Shown here in pieces: positions 16,261 through 26,490 of a DNA stretch of 64,000 nucleotides. How positions within the stretch are numbered: position 1 is the first letter of the stretch; each line of letters begins with the position of its first letter. The position numbers were made by a program, and so were the translations under genes. Source of the stretch: Altererythrobacter lutimaris (lineage in GTDB: Bacteria; Pseudomonadota; Alphaproteobacteria; Sphingomonadales; Sphingomonadaceae); assembly GCF_013371495.1 (NCBI RefSeq), contig NZ_JABWTA010000001.1, positions 1,054,001-1,118,000 on the forward strand, read 5' to 3'. The notes beneath the pieces are model-generated. The model was not told where the DNA came from and searched no databases. It saw nothing but the letters and a program-made list of their open reading frames with translations.

Positions 16261-18281
16261 ATCACCGCATCGACAGCAAGGCTATCGCCTTCGGCCGCAT
16301 TGACCTTGGTCACAACCGTCTGCTTTTCAGCGCGCAGGATGTTTTCCATCTTCATTGCTTCAACCGTTGCGAGCGGTTGTCCGGGCTGGACTTCATCGCC
16401 TTCGCCGACATGCAGCTTCACGAGCAAGCCCGGCATCGGACAAATGAGCATCTTGGAAAGGTCCGGCGGCTCTTTCTCGATCATGTGTCCGGCGAGATGT
16501 GCAATGCGCCGAGGCAGGATTCGCAGCTCATGGCTGGCCCCTCGCGTGGTGATGACATAGCCGGTGCGGGTAGGCGCAAGCTGGATCGTCATCGCTTCGC
16601 CTTCGAGCTCGACGTCCACCATCACATCGCCGGGGGTGTAATCGAAGCTGACGTCCACTGCTTGACCGTCAACCAGAATGGCCTCTTCAACAATCTGCAC
16701 TTCGTAATGCTTCGCGGTTTCCTCGGTCGCCCCGAGCCGCACCGCCCAATCGCCTGGCGCGTACATCTCGCCTGCTAGCTGTTGATCAACGCGGCGCGCA
16801 CGGTCGGCATCTGCAGTGGCGATCACTCCGCCAATCGCGGCAAGCCCGCGTCTGAGTTCAGCGGAGGCTGCCGCGCCATCAAACCCTTCGGGATATTCCT
16901 CCGCGATAAAGCCTGTCGTCAGTTCGCCTGAGCGAAAGCGCGGATGCTGCATGATAGCGCTGAGGAAATCGACATTGTGGCCCAATCCCCTGATGCGGAA
17001 TGCATCGAGCGCTTTCACTTGAAGATCTGCTGCCTCATCGCGTGTTTTGCCCCACGTGATCAACTTTGCGATCATCGGATCGTAATAGATCGAGACCTCG
17101 CCACCTTCGTAAACACCATCGTCGACGCGAACGCCGTCTACGCCGCGGCGGCCATTGGCCGCTCCATCATCGGTCCAGCCCTCGATTGTCGGCTGGTATT
17201 CAACCAGGCGCCCGGTTGATGGCAGGAAACCGCGATAGGGGTCCTCTGCATAGACGCGGTTTTCGATCGACCAGCCATCGATCCCGATATCGTCCTGTGT
17301 CAGTTCAAGCTTCTCACCCGCTGCAACGCGGATCATCTGCTCGACCAGATCAACGCCGGTGATGGCTTCTGTCACCGGATGTTCGACCTGCAGTCGCGTG
17401 TTCATTTCAAGGAAGTAGAAGGATTCTCCGGTCTTGTCGGCGCCCGACACGATCAGCTCCACAGTGCCAGCCGAGTGATAGTCAACCGCTTGTGACAGCG
17501 CGACGCATTGTTCGCCCATAGCCTTGCGCATCTTTGGTGTTACGAATGGCGAAGGCGCTTCCTCGACAACTTTCTGATGGCGACGCTGGATCGAGCATTC
17601 GCGCTCGTTCAGATAGAGCACATTGCCGTGCTTATCGCCGAGGATCTGGATCTCGATATGGCGCGGGTCTTCAATGAATTTCTCGATGAAGACGCGGTCA
17701 TCGCCGAAGGAGTTGAGCCCCTCGCGCTTGGTGGCTTCAAACCCCTCGCGAACGTCGGTTTCGGAATAAGCGAGCCGCATGCCTTTGCCCCCGCCACCGG
17801 CGCTGGCTTTCATCATCACCGGATAGCCGATGTCATTGCTGATTTCGACCGCGTGGTCGGTGTCCTTGATCTCGCCAACAAAGCCGGGGACGACATTCAC
17901 GCCTGCTTTCTTCGCGAGCTTCTTGGACTCGATCTTGTCGCCCATCGCGGCAATCGCGCCAGCAGGCGGGCCGATGAATGCGATATTCTCTTTTTCAAGC
18001 GCTTCGACAAAGCTCGCACGCTCTGACAGAAAGCCATAACCGGGATGCACAGCCTCCGCCCCGGTCTGTTTGCAGGCTTCGATAATCTTGTCCGCGATCA
18101 GATAGCTTTCCGCTGCAGGCGCCGGACCAATATGCACCGCTTCATCCGCCATCTTCACAAACGGCGCGCGTGCATCAGCATCGGAGTAGACCGCAACCGT
18201 CGCGATACCCATACGGCGGGCGGTCTTGATCACACGGCAAGCGATTTCACCGCGATTGGCGATCAGGATCTTGGAAAACAA
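16245..18281 (-). CDS. pccA: Propionyl-CoA carboxylase alpha subunit (biotin carboxylase and biotin carrier)
   Basis: PccA carboxylates biotin using ATP and bicarbonate and, with PccB, makes methylmalonyl-CoA from propionyl-CoA. The 678-residue protein has the biotin carboxylase domain (MFSKILIANRGEIACRVI, ATP-grasp GGGGKGMRLAY near 165, EMNTRLQVEHPVTEAITG), a linker domain of the propionyl type and a C-terminal biotinyl domain with VEAMKMEN. The start is TTG at 18281, 6 bases after GGAGG. pccB lies about 8 kb away within the same set of propionate genes rather than adjacent. Confidence 0.96.
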   Translation of the reverse strand: MFSKILIANRGEIACRVIKTARRMGIATVAVYSDADARAPFVKMADEAVHIGPAPAAESYLIADKIIEACKQTGAEAVHPGYGFLSERASFVEALEKENIAFIGPPAGAIAAMGDKIESKKLAKKAGVNVVPGFVGEIKDTDHAVEISNDIGYPVMMKASAGGGGKGMRLAYSETDVREGFEATKREGLNSFGDDRVFIEKFIEDPRHIEIQILGDKHGNVLYLNERECSIQRRHQKVVEEAPSPFVTPKMRKAMGEQCVALSQAVDYHSAGTVELIVSGADKTGESFYFLEMNTRLQVEHPVTEAITGVDLVEQMIRVAAGEKLELTQDDIGIDGWSIENRVYAEDPYRGFLPSTGRLVEYQPTIEGWTDDGAANGRRGVDGVRVDDGVYEGGEVSIYYDPMIAKLITWGKTRDEAADLQVKALDAFRIRGLGHNVDFLSAIMQHPRFRSGELTTGFIAEEYPEGFDGAAASAELRRGLAAIGGVIATADADRARRVDQQLAGEMYAPGDWAVRLGATEETAKHYEVQIVEEAILVDGQAVDVSFDYTPGDVMVDVELEGEAMTIQLAPTRTGYVITTRGASHELRILPRRIAHLAGHMIEKEPPDLSKMLICPMPGLLVKLHVGEGDEVQPGQPLATVEAMKMENILRAEKQTVVTKVNAAEGDSLAVDAVILELE

Positions 18282-18396
18282 ATCGGGCCTCCGAAAGTGG
18301 CTAAAGCGCTATTGCCTATGCCGCTCTCGGAGGCCCCGATCAAGTGACCATACAGCTATCCCTGTTCGACAGCCGGACAAGTTGCTTTCCTTTGCG

Positions 18397-18849
18397 TCAT
18401 TCAGCCTTTGGTGGATGGTCGATATGTCCGATGTGACGTTCCTCGACTGCAATCAGCGACTGGAACTCGGCATGGATTTCCTTGGCCTTTTCCTCGCCGC
18501 CAACTTGCTTGGCAAACTCCACATCCCACGGATCAGGTTCGCCAGTCGGCTGATAAGCCATGCTCTGAATGCCGTCTTTCATCTTGAAAGCGACGATTGA
18601 ATTCCATTCGCCGGTGTTCATGTGGAGATCGATCACGTCATCGCTGCCCAGCGCCGCATCGACTTTCTCATACATGTCGATGATCTCGTGCGCGCGATCG
18701 CCTTTGCCGTGCTTCCACTTGATCATGCTGATGCGATACCAAGTAACCTCCGCCAGCTTTCGCTCGGCCTTCTCGTGATCGTCCGCGATCGCTGGAGCAG
18801 CAGTCAAGGTCAGGCCGAAAGCGGCCGTTGCCAGCAGAAATTTACGCAT
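18397..18849 (-). CDS. Secreted protein of unknown function
   Basis: The 150-residue protein has a signal peptide (MRKFLLATAAFGLTLTAAPA), then an acidic, helix-rich mature part with histidines and many charged residues (for example KHGKGDRAHEIIDMYEKVD and EERHIGHIDHPPKAE). I do not recognise a family. The start at 18849 gives a normal signal peptide and follows an AGGGGG stretch. An upstream in-frame ATG would add ten polar residues. It sits between metY and pccA on the same strand and could be cotranscribed with pccA. Confidence 0.7.
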   Translation of the reverse strand: MRKFLLATAAFGLTLTAAPAIADDHEKAERKLAEVTWYRISMIKWKHGKGDRAHEIIDMYEKVDAALGSDDVIDLHMNTGEWNSIVAFKMKDGIQSMAYQPTGEPDPWDVEFAKQVGGEEKAKEIHAEFQSLIAVEERHIGHIDHPPKAE

Positions 18850-18977
18850 AGTGTTAGTCCCCCTGTCTTGAGTGTTCACTCGCGACCCGGTGCGACCCCT
18901 TGCGTAACAAATCGAAGGCTAGACCTGCTTGGCGGCTAATGCATTGTAAGTTCGCGACACCTTGTAGAAACGCGCCA

Positions 18978-20270
18978 TCAAGCCAAAGCAGCAAGCGCCT
19001 GAGCCAGATCAGCCTTGATGTCGTCAATATGCTCGATCCCGACAGAAACGCGCACCACATCCAGGCCAGCGCCAGCGGATGCGAGCTCCTCTTCTGACAG
19101 CTGGCTATGCGTCGTCGATGCCGGATGGATGATCAGCGAACGCGTATCACCAATATTCGCCAAGTGGCTGAACAGGTTGACTTTTGATACAAGCTTCACA
19201 CCCGCATCATATCCATCCTTGAGGCCAAAAGTGAACACTGCGCCGCCATGCCCGCCGAGATATTTCTGCGCGAGCGCGTTGTAGGGATCATCGCTCAGGC
19301 CAGCATAGCTTACCCACGCGACTTGCGGTTGCTCCTTAAGCCATTCGGCCAGCACCATTGCATTGGCGCAATGCTTTTCCATCCGCAGATGCAGCGTTTC
19401 CATACCAGTGAGCGCAAGGAAAGCATTCATCGGCGCCATGGCTGGGCCAAGGTCGCGCAGGCCAAGGACCCGGCACCCGATGATGAACGCTATCGGGCCG
19501 ATTGGCTCCAGCGCATCGGCCAGCACTGCACCATGATAGGAACCATTGGGCTGCGTCAGGGAAGGGTATTTGTCGCCTTGCGCTTTCCAGTCGAAATTGC
19601 CGCTATCGACGATCATACCGCCAATTGCATTGCCATGGCCGTTGAGGAATTTGGTGGTCGAATGCACCACGATATCTGCACCATGTTCGAACGGACGGCA
19701 CAGCGCTGGCGTTGCCATGGTGTTGTCGACGATCAGCGGAACGCCGCCCGCATGCGCTGCTTCGGCAATCGCCTGGATATCGCTGACCACACCGCCGGGG
19801 TTCGCAAGGCTTTCGATAAATACGACGCGCGTCTTGTCATCCATGGCAGCAGCGACATTCGCCGGGTCATCCGCATCGACAAAGCGGGTTTCCCATCCAA
19901 ATTTCTTGAATGCCTCGCCCATCTGGTTGAGCGATCCGCCATAGAGCTTCTTCGCCGCCACGATGTTGCAGCCGGGCTCCATTAGCGTGTGGAACGCGAT
20001 CAGCTGCGCGGCGTGACCGGACGCCACACCCAGCGCCCCGACGCCCCCTTCGAGCGCGGCGATCTTCTTCTCCAGCGCATCGTTGGTGGGGTTCATGATG
20101 CGGGTGTAGATGTTCCCGAATTCCTTCAGCGAGAACAGGTTCGCCGCGTGCTCCGCATCGTTGAACACGTAACTCGCGGTCTGATAAATCGGGGTGATCC
20201 GCGCATTGGTCGCAGGATCAGGCTCGCAGCCAGCATGGACGGTGAGAGTTTCGGGGCGAAGGTCAGTCAT
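18978..20270 (-). CDS. metY: O-acetylhomoserine sulfhydrylase (PLP-dependent)
   Basis: The 430-residue protein belongs to the Cys/Met metabolism PLP family. It begins LRPETLTVHAGCEPDPATN, has the cofactor lysine in STTKFLNGHGNAIGG near residue 207, and is of the long O-acetylhomoserine aminocarboxypropyltransferase type (around 430 residues) rather than the shorter cystathionine synthases. It makes homocysteine from O-acetylhomoserine and sulfide. Its start overlaps the DUF3445 gene by 4 bases. Why it is coupled to that gene and downstream of the methylmalonyl-CoA mutase is not obvious, though the mutase and methionine synthesis both relate to cobalamin metabolism. Confidence 0.93.
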   Translation of the reverse strand: MTDLRPETLTVHAGCEPDPATNARITPIYQTASYVFNDAEHAANLFSLKEFGNIYTRIMNPTNDALEKKIAALEGGVGALGVASGHAAQLIAFHTLMEPGCNIVAAKKLYGGSLNQMGEAFKKFGWETRFVDADDPANVAAAMDDKTRVVFIESLANPGGVVSDIQAIAEAAHAGGVPLIVDNTMATPALCRPFEHGADIVVHSTTKFLNGHGNAIGGMIVDSGNFDWKAQGDKYPSLTQPNGSYHGAVLADALEPIGPIAFIIGCRVLGLRDLGPAMAPMNAFLALTGMETLHLRMEKHCANAMVLAEWLKEQPQVAWVSYAGLSDDPYNALAQKYLGGHGGAVFTFGLKDGYDAGVKLVSKVNLFSHLANIGDTRSLIIHPASTTHSQLSEEELASAGAGLDVVRVSVGIEHIDDIKADLAQALAALA

Positions 20271-21058
20271 CTGGCGGTCCTCTCGTGATAGCGTAGCAAG
20301 GCGACAGCATAGTGCGGCGCGCCGCGGCGGTCACCCTCCCCAGCGAGGAGATTTTCGATTGCGCTGGCAAGCATGGCTTGGTTCGCCTGCGACAGCTCGC
20401 CATAGGGCGTGACGTAAACGCCGATGCCGAACAGGATTGCGCCCGCTTCAGGCAAGCGTCGCAAGGTCTGGCGTTCAGATCGCACGAACAGGGATTCGCC
20501 AGCATTGTCTGAGGTAACGTGGGCAAAGGCCTGTTCGGGCGGCTTGTCAGCGATCCACTTTCGCTCTCCGGTCGGCGCGATGAACCAGTTGCAGCGGCCA
20601 TAGATCGCGCCTGCTTTCAGCGTTGCCATGAACCGATCGACGCCGGTTGCAAGCTGCTCTTCATAGCCGGCGATAGGCGCATGGAGCGCGCGCAAGGGCA
20701 GCCCGATCTTGTCCTTGGGATGCCAGTCAGTCGGCCAGGCCACCGCGGCACCGACCAAGCGGTATTGGTCATCACCGGGCGTCTGTGTGAGCAAGCACAT
20801 GTCTTCGTGATGGGCTTTCGCGGCTTCCATGAGACCGCCCTCGATACCCAGCATGCTCGCGAGTTCCGCACCGGGCACTTCGCCTTCCGGAGTAAGCTGA
20901 ACGCCTTCAGGATAATCCGCAAAGCCTGCTTCGCGCGCGGCCAGATCAGGCTCGGGCTGCAACCACTCGTCTTCTGAAAGCTTGGTAAGCCCCATCCGCA
21001 ATTGCCCACCGCCCCGAGCTTTGGGCAGCAATGCATCAACGGAGAATCCGAAGGTCAT
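20267..21058 (-). CDS. DUF3445 protein (heme-dependent oxidative N-demethylase-like)
   Basis: The 263-residue protein shows the DUF3445 pattern: LRMGLTKLSEDEWLQ near residue 20, HHEDMCLLTQTPGDDQYRLV, AVAWPTDWHPKDKIGLPL, IHAP-type LHAPIAGYEEQL, and RSERQTLRRLPEAGAILFGI with a YVTPYGEL follow-up. One characterised relative is a subunit of dimethylamine monooxygenase with a heme cofactor. No partner subunits of that complex are adjacent here. It overlaps metY by 4 bases and follows small membrane-protein genes. Confidence 0.85.
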   Translation of the reverse strand: MTFGFSVDALLPKARGGGQLRMGLTKLSEDEWLQPEPDLAAREAGFADYPEGVQLTPEGEVPGAELASMLGIEGGLMEAAKAHHEDMCLLTQTPGDDQYRLVGAAVAWPTDWHPKDKIGLPLRALHAPIAGYEEQLATGVDRFMATLKAGAIYGRCNWFIAPTGERKWIADKPPEQAFAHVTSDNAGESLFVRSERQTLRRLPEAGAILFGIGVYVTPYGELSQANQAMLASAIENLLAGEGDRRGAPHYAVALLRYHERTAR

Positions 21059-21068
21059 TTTTACGCAG

Positions 21069-21296
21069 TCAATCGCGACTGACTAGCCAAGCGGCAGCAA
21101 TCGCAACCACCAGCGATACAATTGGGACGGTAGGGAACAGGTTCTCCTGTATCCATGAGCGATCACCGCACTGGTATTCTGGAAGATGGCAATGGTCAGT
21201 GGCGTTCATCCAAATGGCCACCAAATTCACGAATGTCAGGATAGCTCCAAGGACGAAACAGCCCAGCCTTCTGGGCTTCCGTTCGGAATAGGTCAC
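21069..21296 (-). CDS. Small membrane protein with two helices
   Basis: The 75-residue protein has two hydrophobic helices (LGCFVLGAILTFVNLVAI and TVPIVSLVVAIAAAWLV) separated by a polar loop with two cysteines (DHCHLPEYQCGD) that could form a disulfide on the periplasmic side. I do not recognise a family. It lies 10 bases upstream of the DUF3445 gene on the same strand and reads as part of the same operon. Confidence 0.6.
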   Translation of the reverse strand: MTYSERKPRRLGCFVLGAILTFVNLVAIWMNATDHCHLPEYQCGDRSWIQENLFPTVPIVSLVVAIAAAWLVSRD

Positions 21297-21333
21297 TGCG
21301 CTGCCTCGCGGCTCCAGTCGGTGCGGGTTCGGG

Positions 21334-21714
21334 TCAAAGAAGTGTCTCGAGAAGAAATACCGAGAGGAAGGCGCCGATGCCCATGCCGAAGCCAGTTGAT
21401 GCCAGCTTTCGGTAGATCGTTATTTTTCTTGCCCGCTTTTCTCCCGAGGCCCTCTCTTCCGCAAGCTCGACCATTCCGGAGAAGGCCCCGATACCTCCCA
21501 ATGCTAGCAGTCCCACAATTACTGCCAGCGCCAAAGGTTTCATACTGACAATATCTTCAGACACGATCGTCATGATCCCGCCCAGACTGACCAGTGTCAA
21601 AGTGGTCATGTGCTTGAATAAATCATAGGTGTTGTCATCGGATGACTGTCTGAAGATTGTCTCGGCTTCGCTTTGCTGCGGAGCGCTCTCTTCTGGATTG
21701 ACGATTTTTTTCAC
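21334..21714 (-). CDS. Small membrane protein, unknown function
   Basis: The 126-residue protein has a polar N-terminal 35 residues and three hydrophobic segments: [32 protein letters not shown] and [19 protein letters not shown], with a basic [12 protein letters not shown] loop between. It overlaps the methylmalonyl-CoA mutase stop by 4 bases, which argues that it is translated. No function can be assigned. Confidence 0.65.
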   Translation of the reverse strand: MKKIVNPEESAPQQSEAETIFRQSSDDNTYDLFKHMTTLTLVSLGGIMTIVSEDIVSMKPLALAVIVGLLALGGIGAFSGMVELAEERASGEKRARKITIYRKLASTGFGMGIGAFLSVFLLETLL

Positions 21715-23960
21715 GCGCTCATGGTCTCCATATCCTCGTCAGCTGGCGGCATGTTATGACCTAGCAGCGTCAAGATGTCTGCTGCGCATTCGACCACGTT
21801 GGAGCCGGGACCATAGATGCCCTGCACCCCTGCCTCGCGCAGGAAGTCATAATCCGTTGCCGGGATCACCCCGCCTGCGGTCACCTTGATATCTGGCCGA
21901 CCTGCGTCGCGGAGGATCGAGATCAGCTCCGGGATCAGTGTCTTGTGGCCAGCGGCGAGCGAGCTTGCGCCGACAACATCGACCTGTTTCTGCAAGGCAA
22001 GCGCAGCCGCTTCCTTCGGCGTCTGGAACAGCGGTCCTGAGATCACTTCAAAGCCCATGTCAGAGAAAGCACTCGCGATCACATTTGCGCCGCGATCATG
22101 CCCATCCTGCCCCATCTTGGCGACAAGGATACGCGGCTTGCGCTCCAGCCGCCGTGCGACGGCTTCGACGCCATCGGTCACTTGCTTCCAGCGCCGGTCA
22201 AACTCGTAAGCGGTCTTGTAGACCCCGCTCACCGGCTTGGGCGTGGCGTCATGACGGCCGAAGACTTCCTCCATGGCGGAAGAGATTTCGCCCAGTGTTG
22301 CATCATGGCGCGCGGCCTCGACCGCGCGGGCGAGCAGGTTCGTCTCGCCAGCCTTGCGCAGCTCTTCCAACTTTGACGGCGGGAGCGGAATGCCGTTTTC
22401 ATCGCGGCCCGTTGCAAGCGCTTCATTGACCGCGCTGCCATCAGCGGCTGCCGCTTCGCGCAGAGCCGCAAGCGCTGACTGACAGGCTTCCTCGTCGCGC
22501 CCGACCTTGACCTCTGCAATGCGCGCGATCTGCCCTTCGCGCACCTTGTGGTTGTCAATGTCGAGCGTCTCGATCGGGTCTTCCTTGTCCTTGCGGTACT
22601 TATTGACCCCGACGATCACTGTCTCGCCTTTGTCCACCGCAGTCTGCTTTTCTGCCGCCGCGCGCTCGATTGCCGCCTTGGGCGCGCCGGTATCGACATA
22701 GGCGGTCATGCCGCCGGCTTCATCGACTTCGGCGATCAGTTTCTCCGCTTCTTCGACCAAAGTCGCTGTCAAAGCCTCAATGTAATGCGATCCGCCCAGC
22801 GGATCGACCACGTTGCAGATGCCGCTCTCTTCCTGAAGGACCAATTGCGTGTTGCGCGCAATGCGGGCGGAAAAATCGGTCGGCAAAGCAATCGCTTCAT
22901 CGAGCGCATTGGTGTGGAGCGACTGCGTCCCGCCCAATGTCGCGGCCATGGCTTCCACCGTCGTTCGGATGACGTTGTTATAGGGGTCCTGCTCCTGCAA
23001 GCTCACGCCGCTCGTCTGGCAGTGCGTGCGCAGCATCTTTGAACGCTCTGACTTCGCGCCGAGATCGTCCATCACGCGGTACCACAGCGTGCGCGCGGCG
23101 CGCAGCTTGGCGATCTCCATGAAGAAGTTCATGCCGATGCCGAAGAAGAAGGACAGGCGCCCCGCAAAGGCATCGATATCGAGACCCGTCGCCATCGCGC
23201 GCTTTGCGTATTCCTTGCCGTCCGCAATGGTGAAGGCAAGCTCCTGTACCGCTGTCGCGCCCGCCTCGTGCATGTGATAGCCCGAAATCGAAATGCTGTT
23301 GAATTTCGGCATGTTGGCGCTGGTATATGCGATAATGTCCGAAATGATCCGCATGCTCGGCTCAGGCGGATAGATGTACGTGTTGCGGACCATGAATTCT
23401 TTGAGAATGTCGTTCTGAATGGTCCCGGAAAGCTTCTCGACCGGCACGCCCTGCCGCTCGCCTGCGACGATGAAGAACGCCATCACCGGGATCACTGCCC
23501 CGTTCATGGTCATAGAGACGCTCATCTGGTCGAGCGGTATCTGGTCGAACAGGATCTCCATGTCCTTGACCGTGTCGATGGCAACGCCTGCCTTGCCGAC
23601 ATCGCCGACCACGCGCGGGTGATCGGAATCGTAACCACGGTGCGTGGCGAGATCGAAAGCGACCGACAGACCCTTCTGGCCCGCCGCGAGATTCCGGCGA
23701 TAGAAAGCGTTCGATTCCTCCGCGGTGGAGAAGCCCGCATATTGGCGGATCGTCCACGGGCGACCCGCATACATGCTCGCCTTCACCCCGCGGGTGAACG
23801 GCGCAAAACCGGGGAGACCCGGATCGAAATCCGCATGATCCTCTGCGGTATAGAGCGGCTTGATCGCGAAACCCTCTGGCGTGTTCCAGGTGAGGTCGCG
23901 GCCCTTGGACTCCTTGTCCGCCAGCGCTTTCCAATCTTCGGGGGTTGGTGTGTCGGTCAT
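21711..23960 (-). CDS. scpA: Methylmalonyl-CoA mutase
   Basis: This adenosylcobalamin enzyme converts methylmalonyl-CoA to succinyl-CoA. The 749-residue protein has the catalytic TIM-barrel domain ([56 protein letters not shown]) and the C-terminal B12-binding domain with the base-off motif in [13 protein letters not shown] near residue 622, followed by [11 protein letters not shown] and GGVIP. Both domains are in one chain, so it is a homodimer type. A palindromic repeat separates it from mce upstream, and small genes overlap its end. Confidence 0.97.
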   Translation of the reverse strand: MTDTPTPEDWKALADKESKGRDLTWNTPEGFAIKPLYTAEDHADFDPGLPGFAPFTRGVKASMYAGRPWTIRQYAGFSTAEESNAFYRRNLAAGQKGLSVAFDLATHRGYDSDHPRVVGDVGKAGVAIDTVKDMEILFDQIPLDQMSVSMTMNGAVIPVMAFFIVAGERQGVPVEKLSGTIQNDILKEFMVRNTYIYPPEPSMRIISDIIAYTSANMPKFNSISISGYHMHEAGATAVQELAFTIADGKEYAKRAMATGLDIDAFAGRLSFFFGIGMNFFMEIAKLRAARTLWYRVMDDLGAKSERSKMLRTHCQTSGVSLQEQDPYNNVIRTTVEAMAATLGGTQSLHTNALDEAIALPTDFSARIARNTQLVLQEESGICNVVDPLGGSHYIEALTATLVEEAEKLIAEVDEAGGMTAYVDTGAPKAAIERAAAEKQTAVDKGETVIVGVNKYRKDKEDPIETLDIDNHKVREGQIARIAEVKVGRDEEACQSALAALREAAAADGSAVNEALATGRDENGIPLPPSKLEELRKAGETNLLARAVEAARHDATLGEISSAMEEVFGRHDATPKPVSGVYKTAYEFDRRWKQVTDGVEAVARRLERKPRILVAKMGQDGHDRGANVIASAFSDMGFEVISGPLFQTPKEAAALALQKQVDVVGASSLAAGHKTLIPELISILRDAGRPDIKVTAGGVIPATDYDFLREAGVQGIYGPGSNVVECAADILTLLGHNMPPADEDMETMSA

Positions 23961-23980
23961 AATTCTATTCTACCTCAATT

Positions 23981-24058
23981 CGTCATCCCCGCGAAGGCGG
24001 GGACCCAGCGCGGAGCCACCTCGGCAGCATTCTGGGTTCCCGCCTTCGCGGGAATGAC
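23981..24058. repeat. Intergenic palindromic (REP-like) repeat
   Basis: Two nearly perfect inverted arms of about 26 bases (23982-24007 and 24032-24057) carry the core CCCGCGAAGGCGGG and CCCGCCTTCGCGGG with flanking GTCAT and ATGAC. A 24-base spacer lies between them. I recall this type of element from many alphaproteobacterial genomes. It fills nearly the whole gap between mce and scpA and may form a stable hairpin in their shared transcript. Confidence 0.9.
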
Positions 24059-24068
24059 AAACAAGCAA

Positions 24069-24503
24069 TCAATGCCCTTCCTTGGGCGTTTCCAATATCT
24101 CAGTCAGTATACCGCCCATATCCTTGGGATGGACGAAGAAAATGGGGGTGCCATGCGCGCCGATGCGGGTCGGGCCGAGCACGCGCTTGCCTTGCGATTC
24201 GAATTCCGCACGCGCGGCTTCGATATCCGACACTTCAAAGCAAACGTGATGCTGCCCGCCGGACGGGTTCTTGGCAAGGAATGCACTGACAGCGGTCTCG
24301 TCATTCAGCGGCTGGATCAGCTCCATCTGAGTCCCGTCCATGCCCGAGTGGGTCGGCGTATCGACGAAGATGATGTTGAGCCCGTCTTGCGGCACATCCG
24401 CAGTGTGGAAGCTCGTCGCGCCCATGACATCGCGCCAGAACGCGACCGCTTCGTCCATGTCCGGCACGACAACGCCGATGTGATTGAGTCTACCGAGTTT
24501 CAT
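24069..24503 (-). CDS. mce: Methylmalonyl-CoA epimerase
   Basis: The enzyme interconverts the (2S) and (2R) forms of methylmalonyl-CoA, linking the carboxylase product to the mutase substrate. The 144-residue protein is a vicinal-oxygen-chelate fold with two repeated modules: LNHIGVVVPDMDEAVAFW at the start and GGQHHVCFEVSDIEAARAEF near 82. Histidines H9 and about H86 with late glutamates (GGILTEILE) are metal ligands. It ends just before the palindromic repeat and starts within the preceding small gene (4-base overlap). Confidence 0.95.
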   Translation of the reverse strand: MKLGRLNHIGVVVPDMDEAVAFWRDVMGATSFHTADVPQDGLNIIFVDTPTHSGMDGTQMELIQPLNDETAVSAFLAKNPSGGQHHVCFEVSDIEAARAEFESQGKRVLGPTRIGAHGTPIFFVHPKDMGGILTEILETPKEGH

Positions 24504-24844
24504 TTCTTGCCCTCCGCGAGCAATTGAGTTTGATCAGGCATCAGAATCAGCGACAGCACACCAACAACCGCGAAAGCAACTCCCACCAGGAAATACAAAA
24601 CCTTCTCCCAAGGCTGATACGAGTCAGGCAGTTTTCGCACTGCAAGGAGACCCTTACCGGCGACTAATATGCAAACAGCCCCTTGAACGCCCAAGGCCCA
24701 TGTTGGCATGGGAATGAAAAAGAACTCGAATATCTCGCTTTCCGCGCGGACCTTCCAGAGTCGGAACGCAAATTCCACCGCAATGTACAGACTGATTGCC
24801 CACAGGAGGCCTTTCTCACCTCGGTTGTCGGTTTCTTCGCTCAC
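24500..24844 (-). CDS. Small membrane protein, unknown function
   Basis: The 114-residue protein has about four hydrophobic helices ([52 protein letters not shown]). It starts with GTG, and the GTGA overlap joins it to the pccB stop. Its own end overlaps mce by 4 bases. It is therefore embedded between two core propionate genes. I do not recognise the family. Confidence 0.65.
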   Translation of the reverse strand: MSEETDNRGEKGLLWAISLYIAVEFAFRLWKVRAESEIFEFFFIPMPTWALGVQGAVCILVAGKGLLAVRKLPDSYQPWEKVLYFLVGVAFAVVGVLSLILMPDQTQLLAEGKK

Positions 24845-26373
24845 AGCGGAATGTTGTCATGCTTCTTCCACGGGTTCTCGAGCTGCTTGGTGCGCAGCTT
24901 GCGAAGCCCCAAGGCAATCCGTTTGCGGGTCGAGTGCGGGTAGATCACCTCGTCGATATAGCCGCGCTGCGCTGCCACAAACGGGTTCGCAAAGCGGTCC
25001 TCATATTCCTTGGTTTTCTCCGCGATCTTGTCCGGATCGTCGCGATCCTGCCGGAAGATGATCTCCACCGCGCCCTTCGCCCCCATCACCGCGATCTCAG
25101 CCGTCGGCCAGGCGTAGTTGAGGTCCCCGCGAAGGTGCTTTGACGCCATCACGTCATACGCGCCGCCATAGGCCTTGCGGGTAATGACAGTGATCTTGGG
25201 CACAGTCGCTTCGGCATAGGCAAACAGCAGCTTTGCGCCGTGCTTGATGATGCCGTTATGCTCCTGATCGGTGCCGGGCAGGAAGCCGGGCACATCGACG
25301 AAGGTCAAGATCGGAATCTCGAACGCATCGCAGAAACGCACGAAGCGCGCGGCTTTCTTCGAGGAGTTGATGTCGAGCACACCGGCAAGCACCATTGGCT
25401 GGTTCGCGACCACGCCAACCGTGCGCCCCTCGATCCGCCCGAAACCGCAGATTATATTCCCTGCATGCGCTGGCTGGACTTCGAAGAAATCGCCTTCGTC
25501 CAATGTCTTACGAATGACTTCGTGCATGTCGTAGGGCTGGTTCGCATTGTCGGGTATGAGCGTGTCCAGGCTCTCTTCCATGCGGTCCCACGGGTCGCTG
25601 GTCGGACGCTCCGGCACAGGCTCGCGATTGGAGAGCGGCAGGAAGTCGAAGAAAGCGCGCGTCGCCATCAGCGCTTCGATGTCGTTCTCGAAAGCGATAT
25701 CCGCAACGCTGGTCTTAGTCGTGTGCGTGACCGCCCCGCCCAGCTCTTCCTGCGTCACGGTTTCGTTGGTGACAGTCTTCACCACGTCAGGGCCCGTTAC
25801 GAACATGTAGGAGCTGTCCTTCACCATGAAGATGAAGTCGGTCATGGCTGGGGAGTACACCGCCCCGCCCGCGCATGGCCCCATGATCACGCTGATCTGC
25901 GGGACGACACCCGATGCGAGCACGTTCTGCTGGAACACCTCGGCATATCCGCCCAGCGATGCGACGCCTTCCTGAATACGCGCGCCGCCGCTGTCGTTGA
26001 GACCGATCACCGGAGCGCCGACCTTCATCGCGGTTTCCATCACCTTGCAGATTTTCTCCGCATGGCGTTTCGAGAGCGAACCACCAAACACGGTGAAATC
26101 CTGGCTGAAAACATAGACCAATCGGCCATTGATCGTGCCGGAGCCAGTGACTACGCCATCGCCTGGAATCTTCTGGTCCTGCATGCCGAAATCGACGCAG
26201 TCATGCTCGACATAGGCATCAAGCTCTTCGAAGCTGCCTTCGTCGAGCAGCACGTCCAGCCGTTCGCGCGCGGTCAGCTTGCCCTTGGCGTGCTGCGCGT
26301 CGATCCGCGTTTGTCCGCCACCCATCTTAGCAGCTTCGCGGCGGTGTTCCATTTCAGCGATATTTGCGGACAT
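24841..26373 (-). CDS. pccB: Propionyl-CoA carboxylase beta subunit
   Basis: PccB carries out the carboxyltransferase half-reaction that forms (2S)-methylmalonyl-CoA. The 510-residue protein has the two crotonase-like halves of the family: [53 protein letters not shown], and later [19 protein letters not shown] and [10 protein letters not shown]. It matches the PccB length. It is the first gene of a minus-strand run that continues into mce and scpA. Confidence 0.97.
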   Translation of the reverse strand: MSANIAEMEHRREAAKMGGGQTRIDAQHAKGKLTARERLDVLLDEGSFEELDAYVEHDCVDFGMQDQKIPGDGVVTGSGTINGRLVYVFSQDFTVFGGSLSKRHAEKICKVMETAMKVGAPVIGLNDSGGARIQEGVASLGGYAEVFQQNVLASGVVPQISVIMGPCAGGAVYSPAMTDFIFMVKDSSYMFVTGPDVVKTVTNETVTQEELGGAVTHTTKTSVADIAFENDIEALMATRAFFDFLPLSNREPVPERPTSDPWDRMEESLDTLIPDNANQPYDMHEVIRKTLDEGDFFEVQPAHAGNIICGFGRIEGRTVGVVANQPMVLAGVLDINSSKKAARFVRFCDAFEIPILTFVDVPGFLPGTDQEHNGIIKHGAKLLFAYAEATVPKITVITRKAYGGAYDVMASKHLRGDLNYAWPTAEIAVMGAKGAVEIIFRQDRDDPDKIAEKTKEYEDRFANPFVAAQRGYIDEVIYPHSTRKRIALGLRKLRTKQLENPWKKHDNIPL

Positions 26374-26490
26374 TGAGGCCCCTAATTCTGTGACAACGTA
26401 TGCGCATAAGCGCCTAGCCAGCGTTAGGCCGTAGCGTCAATGTCACAATCCGCTCTGACGAGGCGAAACCTGCGATTATTCGAAGACCGG

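Noticed and set aside
23268..24527. Open frame of about 420 codons on the plus strand opposite scpA, the repeat and mce
   Set aside because: It runs straight through the palindromic repeat and two well-defined genes and has no recognisable domain.
25240..26376. Open frame of about 378 codons on the plus strand opposite pccB
   Set aside because: Antisense to a clear carboxylase subunit, with histidine-rich composition typical of a reversed frame.
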